Assembly (NCBI GenBank): GCA_905199755.1 | Contig: CAJKHT010000001.1 | Span: 1-64,000, forward strand | DNA length: 64,000 bases | Source: an uncultured Eubacteriales bacterium | GTDB taxonomy: Bacteria; Bacillota; Clostridia; UBA1381 | Reading direction: 5' to 3' | Part shown: positions 17,379 through 25,168 of the stretch, one piece after another | Layout of the letters: each line of letters starts with the position of its first letter | Numbering within the stretch: position 1 is the stretch's first letter | Position numbers and translations under genes: made by a program | Notes under the pieces: generated by a model | Databases searched by the model: none | What the model was told of the DNA's origin: nothing | Seen by the model: only the letters and a program-made list of their open reading frames with translations

Positions 17379-18533
17379 ATGAGCGTTATGCCTATAGATA
17401 TGGAAGAAAACAATACAATTGACGGCGCAAGAATCAAGGTAATAGGTGTCGGCGGCGGCGGTAACAATGCGGTTGACAGAATGATAGAAGCCGGAGTTAC
17501 AAAGGCAGATTTCATTTGCGTAAATACAGATGCACAGCAGCTGTCATCTGTTATGGCACCTACGGTTCTGCAAATCGGTACCAAATTAACCGGAGGTCTC
17601 GGTGCAGGAGCAAAACCCGAGATTGGCAGACAGGCAGCCGAGGAAACAAAGGATGAAATTAAAAATCTGGTAAAAGATACTGAAATGGTTTTTGTTACTG
17701 CCGGAATGGGCGGCGGAACGGGAACCGGTGCGGCTCCGATTATTGCAGAGGCTGCAAAATCCATGGGTGTACTTACCGTAGCGGTAGTTACAAAGCCGTT
17801 CTTTTTTGAAGGTCCGCAGAGAATGAGAAATGCGGAGGAGGGTATAAAGCAGCTTGCTGAGAAGGTAGATGCCATAGTCACCATTCCCAATGACCTTTTA
17901 CTTAAAATTGCCGATAAGAAAGTAACAATAAAGGATTCTTTCAAGCTTGCAGATGATGTACTTCGCCAGGGCGTACAGGGAATTATAGAAGTAATTACAC
18001 AGCAGGGAATAATGAATTGTGACTTTGCCGATGTACGCACTATCATGAAAGACAGCGGAGTAGCACATATGGGTATTGGTATCGGAAAGGGCGAGAACGC
18101 GGCGCAGGATGCTGTTCATGCAGCTATAGAGAGTCCGCTTCTTGAAACAAATATAACAGGTGCTGAGAGTGTTCTGCTTAATATAACGGGCGGCAGCGAA
18201 TTTTCACTTGTTGATATGGGTGAAGTCGCAGGAATTGTTCGTGATATGGTTTCAGAAGAAGCTAATATTATTGTCGGTACCTCAATGGATGAAAATCTTA
18301 AGGACGAAATCAAGGTAACTCTTATCGCAACAGGACTTGACGGCGGAAAGAAAGATGCTGATTTGGAGTCTATTAAAAAGATAACACCTAAATTTGCTCA
18401 GGCAAACAGAAGAACACCGTCAAGCTTTTCATCGTCGTTTTCAGACTCTGATGACAATGCAATATTTCAGAGAAAACTGAAATCCAAGATGGGGGATATT
18501 GACGTTCCGAATTTCTTTAAACCCAAAAACTAA
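17379..18533 (+). CDS. ftsZ: Cell division protein FtsZ
   Basis: Tubulin-like GTPase that forms the Z ring. 384 residues. GGGGNNAVDRM near residues 23-33, the tubulin signature GGMGGGTGTGAAP at about 108-120, the T7 loop NCDFADV, a variable serine-rich linker (about 340-365), and the C-terminal docking peptide DIDVPNFFKPKN for FtsA/SepF partners. AAGGAGG lies 9 nt before the ATG. Single-gene transcript flanked by terminators. Confidence 0.98.
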   Translation: MSVMPIDMEENNTIDGARIKVIGVGGGGNNAVDRMIEAGVTKADFICVNTDAQQLSSVMAPTVLQIGTKLTGGLGAGAKPEIGRQAAEETKDEIKNLVKDTEMVFVTAGMGGGTGTGAAPIIAEAAKSMGVLTVAVVTKPFFFEGPQRMRNAEEGIKQLAEKVDAIVTIPNDLLLKIADKKVTIKDSFKLADDVLRQGVQGIIEVITQQGIMNCDFADVRTIMKDSGVAHMGIGIGKGENAAQDAVHAAIESPLLETNITGAESVLLNITGGSEFSLVDMGEVAGIVRDMVSEEANIIVGTSMDENLKDEIKVTLIATGLDGGKKDADLESIKKITPKFAQANRRTPSSFSSSFSDSDDNAIFQRKLKSKMGDIDVPNFFKPKN

Positions 18534-18547
18534 AAGACAGTATTTGC

Positions 18548-18582
18548 AGACCTTTGAAATATATCATTTCAAAGGTCTTTAC
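18548..18582 (+). terminator. ftsZ terminator
   Basis: 13-bp perfect stem AGACCTTTGAAAT/ATTTCAAAGGTCT (18548-18560, 18566-18578), loop ATATC, short T tail. Confidence 0.85.
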
Positions 18583-18620
18583 TGTTATTATAACAAATAA
18601 ACAAGGAAGATGAGTGAAAT

Positions 18621-19361
18621 ATGATAATAAAGCAGTTTGCTGATATGATTAAAGAAAGTGATAATATTGTGTTTTTCGGCGGAGCGGGAGTATCTACGGA
18701 AAGCGGTGTTAAGGATTATCGCAGTAAGGACGGCCTGTACAATACCGTGCAGGAATACGGAGTTTCGCCCGAAACCATACTAAGTCATACTTTCTTTTTT
18801 GAGAAAACGGATATATTCTATGATTTCTATAAAAAGTATTTTATAATCAATGCAGAACCAAACAATGCACATAAGGCGCTTGCTAAACTTGAAGAAATTG
18901 GAAAACTAAAAGCAGTAATAACTCAAAATATAGATGGCTTGCATCAAAGAGCAGGGAGCAAAAATGTAATTGAACTTCACGGAACGGCAAATGAATTTTA
19001 TTGCTCAAAATGCTTAAAAAGCGGAAATGCCGCAGATATTTTAGATAAAATCAAAAACAGTGAAATTCCGAAATGCAGTTACTGCGGAGGAACAATGAAA
19101 CCTAAAGTCGTATTATATGAAGAACAGCTGTATGACGGTGTTGCAGAGGCTGCCGTGAAATATATATCCGATGCAGATATGCTGATTGTCGGAGGAACAT
19201 CGCTTGCTGTTTATCCTGCGGCATCTTTTGTACGGTATTTTAATGGGAAATATATTGTAATAATCAATAAATCGGAAACGGGCTATGATAATAATGCAGA
19301 TTTGGTAATACGAGAAAATATCGGCGAAGTTTTCGAGAAGGTCATGCGTGAACTTCAATAA
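18621..19361 (+). CDS. NAD-dependent protein deacylase, sirtuin (Sir2/CobB family)
   Basis: Removes acetyl or acyl groups from lysines using NAD+, yielding O-acyl-ADP-ribose and nicotinamide. 246 residues. GAGVSTESGVKDYR at 21-34 binds NAD; TQNIDGLH at 101-108; catalytic His120 in ELHGT. A zinc site is formed by Cys128/Cys131 and Cys152/Cys155. AGGAAGA lies upstream of the ATG. Its codons look more AT-rich than the flanking genes, and the 3' flank holds a fragment of the next gene (see the 36-bp repeat), so it may have entered by insertion. Monocistronic, with a strong terminator. Confidence 0.94.
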   Translation: MIIKQFADMIKESDNIVFFGGAGVSTESGVKDYRSKDGLYNTVQEYGVSPETILSHTFFFEKTDIFYDFYKKYFIINAEPNNAHKALAKLEEIGKLKAVITQNIDGLHQRAGSKNVIELHGTANEFYCSKCLKSGNAADILDKIKNSEIPKCSYCGGTMKPKVVLYEEQLYDGVAEAAVKYISDADMLIVGGTSLAVYPAASFVRYFNGKYIVIINKSETGYDNNADLVIRENIGEVFEKVMRELQ

Positions 19362-19366
19362 GATAA

Positions 19367-19402
19367 TTTACTCAAAAGAAAGAAACTCAGGATTCCGGAA
19401 TT
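19367..19402 (+). repeat. 36-bp direct repeat, copy 1 (remnant of the SpoIIQ-like gene)
   Basis: Matches 19676-19711 at 35 of 36 positions. In frame it reads FTQKKETQDSGI like the intact gene, then hits a stop two codons later. It begins 5 nt after the sirtuin stop codon. Confidence 0.9.
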
Positions 19403-19430
19403 TATTAAAAGCAGGTTAGGGTATAAACTA

Positions 19431-19486
19431 AGCCATAAACCAAGTCAGATAAATTGCTCTTTATCTGACTTGGTTTATGGCTTTTT
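19431..19486 (+). terminator. Terminator after the sirtuin gene
   Basis: Perfect 23-bp stem (19431-19453 with 19460-19482), 6-nt loop TTGCTC, then TTTTT. One of the strongest hairpins in the window. Confidence 0.93.
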
Positions 19487-19526
19487 CTATATTTTTGTAA
19501 TTCTATGATAAAAATATGGTTTTGCA

Positions 19527-19555
19527 GTATAAAGATTGTAAAAACGGTAAAAAAT
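19527..19555 (+). promoter_or_regulatory. Candidate forespore (sigma-F-like) promoter of the SpoIIQ-like gene
   Basis: GTATA (19527-19531) and GGTAAAAAAT (19546-19555) separated by 14 bp resemble sigma-F elements (GYATA and GGnnAnAnT), with an imperfect -10 and short spacing. No convincing sigma-A promoter was seen here. Confidence 0.3.
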
Positions 19556-19582
19556 AAATATACCAAATGAGGAGGTATATTT

Positions 19583-20314
19583 ATGAACAAAGAACAAAAT
19601 AAAGAAAACCGAAAGCTGCCCGGATTTTACATAGCAGTTTGCTGCTGTGTACTTGCAATCGGTGCAGCCGGATATTTTACTCAAAAGAAAGAAACTCAGG
19701 ACTCCGGAATTACCGTAAGCAAAGCCGAAATTACTCCCACACCGATTCCAACAAAGGCGCCGGTGCTTCCTACGATTGCACCTGTAGCCGACACAGCGCC
19801 GTCAGCTGTACCGCAAGCAGAAGAATCGAAATCTGTTATGGCCGAAGCTACAAAAGCTGATTATACCGATGATAACCCTGATATTGAGGCTTCAGTTACA
19901 GTTAATGCAGAAGAAACACTGTCTTTTGTGCAGCCGGCTGTCGGAGAAATACTTGCACAATATTCTGATAAGCCCATGTATAATGATGTCCTTGGTGATT
20001 GGCGCACGCATGACGGTGTTGATATAGCCGTTAACGAAGGCGGAAGTGTATGTGCAGCTGCCGATGGCACGATAGACAAAATCACCTATGATGCAATGGG
20101 TTGCTGTGTTACGCTTACGCACAGCGATGGATACGTCACAAAATACAGACAGCTTGAAAGCGCAGGAGAATTTCAGGAAGGTGCAGCTGTAAAGAAAGGC
20201 GATGTTATCGGTGTTATCGGCAAAAACAGCGCTGAAACAACCTCTGCTCCTCATTTACATTTTGAGATTTACAAGGACGGAGAATGTTTAAATCCCGTAG
20301 ATGTAATAAAATGA
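19583..20314 (+). CDS. M23 (LytM) peptidase domain protein, SpoIIQ-like
   Basis: 243 residues: a single N-terminal membrane anchor (about 13-31), a Pro/Thr/Ala-rich linker (50-90) and a C-terminal LytM domain (about 115-240). Zinc ligands look complete: His143 and Asp147 in THDGVD, and HLH at 224-226. A membrane-anchored single LytM domain of this size fits SpoIIQ, the forespore partner of SpoIIIAH in engulfment, whose clostridial forms keep the zinc site while the Bacillus subtilis one does not. It could instead be a vegetative peptidoglycan hydrolase. GAGGAGG precedes the ATG. It has its own terminator. Residues 32-43 are duplicated upstream in the 36-bp repeat. Confidence 0.75.
   Translation: MNKEQNKENRKLPGFYIAVCCCVLAIGAAGYFTQKKETQDSGITVSKAEITPTPIPTKAPVLPTIAPVADTAPSAVPQAEESKSVMAEATKADYTDDNPDIEASVTVNAEETLSFVQPAVGEILAQYSDKPMYNDVLGDWRTHDGVDIAVNEGGSVCAAADGTIDKITYDAMGCCVTLTHSDGYVTKYRQLESAGEFQEGAAVKKGDVIGVIGKNSAETTSAPHLHFEIYKDGECLNPVDVIK
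19676..19711 (+). repeat. 36-bp direct repeat, copy 2 (within the SpoIIQ-like gene)
   Basis: Partner of 19367-19402 with one mismatch. It encodes residues 32-43 just after the membrane anchor. Confidence 0.9.
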
Positions 20315-20323
20315 GACTAACAA

Positions 20324-20359
20324 AATATAGGCACAGTAAATTTTTACTGTGCCTATATT
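20324..20359 (+). terminator. Terminator after the SpoIIQ-like gene
   Basis: Perfect 17-bp arms (20324-20340 and 20343-20359), AATATAGGCACAGTAAA and its complement. The loop is effectively the A/T-rich centre, and the U-tract is weak. Confidence 0.75.
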
Positions 20360-20385
20360 TAATTGGTGTCTTTAGATGCGGAAAT

Positions 20386-20410
20386 AACCCCCCAGTTCTA
20401 CCGGGGGTTT
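20386..20410. repeat. GC-rich hairpin AACCCCC/GGGGGTT
   Basis: 7-bp stem with a 10-nt loop (20386-20392 and 20403-20409). It follows a finished terminator and belongs to no gene. It could be a mobile-element end or a terminator left by an excised element. Confidence 0.4.
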
Positions 20411-20448
20411 ATAAAAACTTTAGTATATGAAAATAAAACCTCCTATGA

Positions 20449-20592
20449 TATAATAGTAAATGGTTTGGCGACCGCATTACTAAAATATCAAGGAGGTTTT
20501 AAGCAATGTTAACTGACAAAGATTTTATGCTAATCCTGCAACCTTTAAGCCGATATATACAGCAAATAATGCAACAGAAATCCACATTATAG
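20449..20592 (+). pseudogene. Orphan promoter and RBS driving a truncated 28-codon ORF
   Basis: An extended -10 (TGATATAAT, 20446-20454) is followed by a textbook AGGAGG (20491-20496) 9 nt before an ATG at 20506. The ORF runs MLTDKDFM and then enters the antisense of the permease 3' end, stopping at 20592 after 28 codons. The expression signals look real while the coding part looks foreign to its continuation, so I read this as the 5' end of a gene, possibly a transposase, cut off at about 20530. I cannot name the family. Confidence 0.4.
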
Positions 20593-21874
20593 CACTTATA
20601 TCCTTAGCCTTGCCCGTAACAAGCTTCAGAATTACCCATGAAAGCATACCGAACATGATACCGTTTGCGATTGAATAAGTAAGGGGCATCATAACGATTG
20701 CCATAAATGCACCTACAGTATCGGCAACATCGCTTTCAAAATCTACCTTCTTAATAGCTGAAAGCATAAGCAAGCCAACATACATCATTGCTGAAGTTGT
20801 TGCGAATGAAGGAATTGTTGTGAATATCGGTGCCAAAATAATCGATACGAAGAACAGAATAGCTGTTACAACAGATGTAAGACCGGTTCTTCCGCCTGCT
20901 GCCACGCCTGCGCTTGATTCAACATAGCTTGTAACTGTTGAAGTACCGAGACATGCACCTACTACAGTACCGACAGCATCTGCCATAAGAGCACCGCCTG
21001 CTTTCGGTAATGAACCGTCTTTATCAAGGAGATTTCCCTTTTGAGCAACACCTATAAGTGTACCTACAGTATCAAAAATATCTGTATAAAGGAATGTAAA
21101 CATAATTATGGCGAATGATGCAAGATTTTTTGTTATAAATCCGAAATCAAACTGGAACATCATCGGAGCTGCAAACGCTTCGCCTGAGAATGACGGAATC
21201 AATGAATAAGCTCCTGCTTCTGGATTAACCTGATACCAGCCGGTAAGCTGTGCGATTATACCCAATATCCAGGTTATTATAATTCCGAGAAGTATACCGC
21301 CGGGAACCTTGAAGTGCTCCAGTGCAGCTATTATAAGCAAGCCAACCAGTGCCAATACAACAGGTGCCGAAGAAAGATTACCGAGAGAAACCGTTGTTGA
21401 CTCGTTCGGTACAACTATACCTGCATTAAGCAAAGCAATAATTGTTATAAACAGACCGATACCGGCAGTAATACCGAATTTAAGGTTTTCCGGAATTTTA
21501 TTTACCAGTGCTTCTCTGAATTTAAACAGAGATAAAAGCATAAAGATTACACCTTCAACAAATACTGCCGTAAGAGCAACCTTGTAGTCATATCCCATAG
21601 CTCCGCAGACTGTGAATGCAAAGAATGCATTAAGTCCCATACCCGAAGCCAGTGCAACAGGATAATTTGCAAAAAATGCCATACATAATGTAGCTATACC
21701 TGCTGATATAGCAGTTGCGGAAAATACCGCTGCTTTTGACATACCCGGTACAGCTCCCAGATAGTTGGGGTTTACGGCAAGTATGTACGCCATTGCCAGA
21801 AATGTTGTGATACCTGCAATAATTTCGGTTTTCACATCAGTTCCGTGTTCTTTCAGTTTAAAAAATTTTTCCAT
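20525..21874 (-). CDS. NCS2-family purine permease (AzgA/PbuG-like)
   Basis: Proton-coupled nucleobase importer, 449 residues with about 12-14 membrane segments. AzgA-branch signatures: GITTFLAMAYILAVNP near the N-terminus, SGMGLNAFFAFTVC, and ESSAGVAAGGRTGLTSVVTA in the second half. Hypoxanthine, guanine or adenine is the likely substrate; uracil/xanthine permeases have different motifs. I start at the ATG at 21874 (MEKFFKLKEHGTDVKTEI) behind GGGAAGG. The frame extends upstream but without conservation. Convergent with the truncated ORF and downstream of purF in a purine-themed pair. Confidence 0.9.
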   Translation of the reverse strand: MEKFFKLKEHGTDVKTEIIAGITTFLAMAYILAVNPNYLGAVPGMSKAAVFSATAISAGIATLCMAFFANYPVALASGMGLNAFFAFTVCGAMGYDYKVALTAVFVEGVIFMLLSLFKFREALVNKIPENLKFGITAGIGLFITIIALLNAGIVVPNESTTVSLGNLSSAPVVLALVGLLIIAALEHFKVPGGILLGIIITWILGIIAQLTGWYQVNPEAGAYSLIPSFSGEAFAAPMMFQFDFGFITKNLASFAIIMFTFLYTDIFDTVGTLIGVAQKGNLLDKDGSLPKAGGALMADAVGTVVGACLGTSTVTSYVESSAGVAAGGRTGLTSVVTAILFFVSIILAPIFTTIPSFATTSAMMYVGLLMLSAIKKVDFESDVADTVGAFMAIVMMPLTYSIANGIMFGMLSWVILKLVTGKAKDISAIMWISVALFAVYIGLKVAGLA

Positions 21875-21937
21875 TATTAAACCTTCCCTTTCCTTTTTTC
21901 GTATAAATTTAAAAGAATAAAATTTTCTCCTATGGTA

Positions 21938-21966
21938 ATAATACATAATTTTCCGACAAAAGTCAA
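21938..21966 (-). promoter_or_regulatory. Sigma-A promoter of the purine permease gene
   Basis: -35 TTGACT (21961-21966), 17-bp spacer, -10 TATTAT (21938-21943). The leader is about 57 nt, too short for a purine riboswitch. Confidence 0.7.
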
Positions 21967-22075
21967 TATTTTTTTACATAATTATGTATTTTGTAACAAA
22001 ACTATAAACTTTTTGTTATCTGACGTCCTAATCGGACGAATTAATTTCACAGATACTCTCCCCTGTTTATATATT

Positions 22076-23470
22076 TTATTTTATCGGAGCATCGGCATTT
22101 ACATCAACCGGATAGGTACCGCTGAAGCAGCCATCACAGAAACCGCACGAAGCATTCGGAATAATTTTTTTCAGATTTTCTATACTTAAAAATCCCAGAC
22201 TGTCTGCCCCTATCATTTCGCACATCTGATTAAGATTACGTCCTGTCGCTATGAGCTGCTCTTTAGAAGGCACGTCCGTACCGAAATAACACGGATGCAT
22301 AAACGGAGGTGCAGATGAACGTACATGAACCTCTTTTGCTCCGAATTTACGCAAAAGGCTGACTATTCTTCTGGAGGTAGTTCCTCTTACTATAGAGTCA
22401 TCGACCATGACAACTCTTTTGCTCTCAACGGTACTCCTGAGTACATTCAGCTTTATTCTTACCGCGTTTTCACGCATTGCCTGAGTCGGCTCAATAAAAG
22501 AACGTCCGATATATTTATTTTTAATAAAGCCTATGCCGTAAGGTATTCCTGTTTCCTGCGCATAACCCATTGCGGCTGAAAGTCCCGAATCGGGTACACC
22601 TATAACAACATCTGCATCAACAGGATATTCACGCGCAAGATATTTGCCGGCAAGCATTCTCGAATCATGAACAGACTGTCCCTCTATAACAGAATCGGGG
22701 CGCGAGAAATACAAATACTCAAATATACACATAGTATGCGGATATTTTTTTGTATTTGTCCTGATACTTTCTATTTTACCGTCCTTAACAACAACAATTT
22801 CCCCCGGCTCAATGTCGCGAACAAATTCAGCGCCGACAGTATCAAGCGCACAGGTTTCCGAAGCGAATACTATAGCATCTCCTTTACGCCCCATGCACAG
22901 CGGATGAAATCCCCACGGATCACGACATGCAATAAGCTTCTGCGGACTCATTACGAGCAATGAATATGCGCCGAGCAGACATTTATACGTTTCTTCAACG
23001 GAATGTTCCACACTGCCTGCCGTAAGCCGCTTTCTTGCTATCATATATGCAATTGTTTCCGTATCTGTGGTAGTCTGGAAAATAGCACCGTTTTTACTTA
23101 AATCCTGTTCCAGATACTGCTTGTTCACCAGATTTCCGTTATGTGCAAGCGCAATATTCCCCTTAACGTATCTCAGTACAAGCGGCTGTGCATTTTCTCT
23201 TAATGACTCGCCCGTAGTGGAATAACGTACATGACCGATTGCCATATTGCCTTCAAGCTTTTCAAAGCGTTCCTCGTCAAACACTTCATTCACAAGTCCC
23301 ATTCCCTTGTAATAGGCAATATCTCTGTGGTTATTTACGGCAATTCCGCAGCTTTCCTGTCCTCTGTGCTGAAGCGCATATAATCCGTAATATGTAGTTC
23401 TTGCGCAGTCACCGTTCGGATCATAAATTCCGAATATGCCGCATTCTTCTCCGATTCTTTTGTCTTCCAT
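22076..23470 (-). CDS. purF: Amidophosphoribosyltransferase
   Basis: First step of purine synthesis: PRPP plus glutamine to phosphoribosylamine. 464 residues from the ATG at 23470, which has AAGGAG 9 nt upstream; the frame's earlier start is rejected. Residues 1-9 form a propeptide before the N-terminal nucleophile Cys10 (GEE/CGIFGIY). The glutaminase half continues with LQHRGQESCGI. The PRPP-binding loop is VVMVDDSIVRGTTS. Cysteines near the C-terminus (CGFCDGC) suit the Bacillus-type 4Fe-4S form. Confidence 0.97.
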   Translation of the reverse strand: MEDKRIGEECGIFGIYDPNGDCARTTYYGLYALQHRGQESCGIAVNNHRDIAYYKGMGLVNEVFDEERFEKLEGNMAIGHVRYSTTGESLRENAQPLVLRYVKGNIALAHNGNLVNKQYLEQDLSKNGAIFQTTTDTETIAYMIARKRLTAGSVEHSVEETYKCLLGAYSLLVMSPQKLIACRDPWGFHPLCMGRKGDAIVFASETCALDTVGAEFVRDIEPGEIVVVKDGKIESIRTNTKKYPHTMCIFEYLYFSRPDSVIEGQSVHDSRMLAGKYLAREYPVDADVVIGVPDSGLSAAMGYAQETGIPYGIGFIKNKYIGRSFIEPTQAMRENAVRIKLNVLRSTVESKRVVMVDDSIVRGTTSRRIVSLLRKFGAKEVHVRSSAPPFMHPCYFGTDVPSKEQLIATGRNLNQMCEMIGADSLGFLSIENLKKIIPNASCGFCDGCFSGTYPVDVNADAPIK

Positions 23471-23514
23471 TAATTTGCTCCTTCTGAAATACATAGTGAA
23501 AAAAATACATATTT

Positions 23515-23543
23515 ATTATATACCATTACGGCATTAAAGTCAA
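23515..23543 (-). promoter_or_regulatory. Sigma-A promoter of purF
   Basis: -35 TTGACT (23538-23543), 17-bp spacer, -10 TATAAT (23515-23520). The leader is about 40 nt. Confidence 0.75.
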
Positions 23544-23620
23544 ACATAATATGCCTTTTTTATGCATAAAGTTTTGTATGAAAACTCCGCGGAATTTGTA
23601 ACATTAAAAAGAAATAAATA

Positions 23621-23654
23621 TAAAAGCGGCTGCAGTTTCAACGTTACAGCCGCT
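23621..23654 (-). terminator. Terminator of gltBD
   Basis: Stem AGCGGCTG/CAGCCGCT (23625-23632 with 23647-23654), 14-nt loop, followed on the minus strand by TTTTATATTTATTT. Confidence 0.8.
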
Positions 23655-23673
23655 TGTGATATATTGTGATTTG

Positions 23674-25143
23674 TTATTTCATTAAAAATTCATTAACCGA
23701 TGCTGCAGCTTCTCTTCCCTCCCGGATTGCCCATACGACAAGACTTTGTCCCCTGCGGCAGTCTCCGGCGGCAAAAACGCCTCGCAGACTGGTTTTATAA
23801 TCCTCCTCGGAAGCATTAATATTGCTGCGGGTTGTTGTTTCAAGAGTAAGCTGATTTATTATATCCTGCTCGGGACCTAAAAATCCCATTGCAATAAGCA
23901 CCATTTCACAGTCTCTTGTTTTTTCTGTACCTTTTATCGGTTTCGGAATCATTGCCCCCTGTTCGTTCTTTACCCATTCCACTTCAACCGTATGCACCTT
24001 GGTAACGCGTCCCTGCTCGTCACCTTCAAGTTCAGTCATTGTTGTAAGATATTCGCGCGGGTCTTTTCCGTACAGCTCCATAGCTTCTTCCTGACCGTAG
24101 TCGGTTTTTTTGATTTTAGGCCATTCGGGCCATGGATTGGAGGCTGTACGCGTTTCGGAAAGCTCCGGCATGATTTCAAGCTGTACCACACTTTTACATT
24201 TATGACGTATCGCAGTTCCGACGCAGTCCGTACCCGTATCGCCGCCGCCGACAACAACAACATTTTTTCCTTCCGCGCTGATAAAGCTTCTGTCCTTATG
24301 CTGAGAATCAAGCAGACTTTTTGTATTTGCCTTTAAAAAGTCTACCGCATAATATACACCTTTTAAGTCTGAGCCTTTAACATTAAGCGGTCTCGGCTTT
24401 GATGCGCCTGTGCAGATTACAACAGCGTCAAACTCATTTACCAGCTTTACAGCAGGATAATTTTTCCCGATTTCGGTGTTTGTTTTAAATACAATACCCT
24501 CTTTTTCCATAAGCTTGATACGCCGTTCAACAACTTTTTTATCGAGCTTCATATTTGGGATTCCGTACATCAGCAAACCGCCGGCACGGTCCGCACGCTC
24601 AAATACAGTTACTCTGTGTCCCATCTGATTAAGCTCATCGGCACAGGCAAGTCCCGACGGTCCGCTTCCCACAACGGCAACGCGTTTTTCCGTCGATTTC
24701 TGCGGAAAACGCGGCTGCACTTTTCCTTCGTCAAACATCGTATCAATAATATGGCATTCGATGCTTCTGATTGTTACGGCAGGATCATGCATACCGAGTG
24801 TACACGAGCCCTCGCACAATGCAGGACATACACGTCCTGTAAATTCGGGAAAATTATTTGTAAGCGACAATCTTCTGTATGCTTCATCCATATCGCCGCG
24901 ATATACCAAGTCATTCCATTCGGGTATGAGGTTATGCAGCGGACAGCCGATCGATGTACGTCCTACCTGCTTTCCGGTATGACAGAACGGGACGCCGCAA
25001 TCCATGCAGCGTGCGCCCTGTAATCTTAATTTTTCCTTATCAAAATGAGTATGAAATTCATTCCAGTCACATATACGTTCCGATACAGGTCTGTCTTCCG
25101 GAAGCTGTCTGGCATACTCTAAAAATCCTGTTGGTTTTCCCAT
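23674..25143 (-). CDS. gltD: Glutamate synthase small subunit
   Basis: NADPH-side subunit of GOGAT, passing electrons through FAD and 4Fe-4S clusters to GltB. 489 residues. N-terminal cluster cysteines: CMDCGVPFCH (about 47-56), CPLHNLIP, and CPALCEGSC (about 107-115). FAD Rossmann motif GSGPSGLACADEL at about 155-167; NAD(P)H Rossmann motif GGGDTGTDCVG near 290; C-terminal AAGDCRRGQSLVVWAIREGR. It lies 25 nt after gltB. Confidence 0.97.
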   Translation of the reverse strand: MGKPTGFLEYARQLPEDRPVSERICDWNEFHTHFDKEKLRLQGARCMDCGVPFCHTGKQVGRTSIGCPLHNLIPEWNDLVYRGDMDEAYRRLSLTNNFPEFTGRVCPALCEGSCTLGMHDPAVTIRSIECHIIDTMFDEGKVQPRFPQKSTEKRVAVVGSGPSGLACADELNQMGHRVTVFERADRAGGLLMYGIPNMKLDKKVVERRIKLMEKEGIVFKTNTEIGKNYPAVKLVNEFDAVVICTGASKPRPLNVKGSDLKGVYYAVDFLKANTKSLLDSQHKDRSFISAEGKNVVVVGGGDTGTDCVGTAIRHKCKSVVQLEIMPELSETRTASNPWPEWPKIKKTDYGQEEAMELYGKDPREYLTTMTELEGDEQGRVTKVHTVEVEWVKNEQGAMIPKPIKGTEKTRDCEMVLIAMGFLGPEQDIINQLTLETTTRSNINASEEDYKTSLRGVFAAGDCRRGQSLVVWAIREGREAAASVNEFLMK

Positions 25144-25168
25144 CTTATATCATCCTTTCCAAAGAGAT

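Noticed and set aside
21875..22075. Purine riboswitch before the purine permease (and likewise before purF)
   Set aside because: Leaders of about 57 and 40 nt are too short and lack the conserved three-way junction elements.
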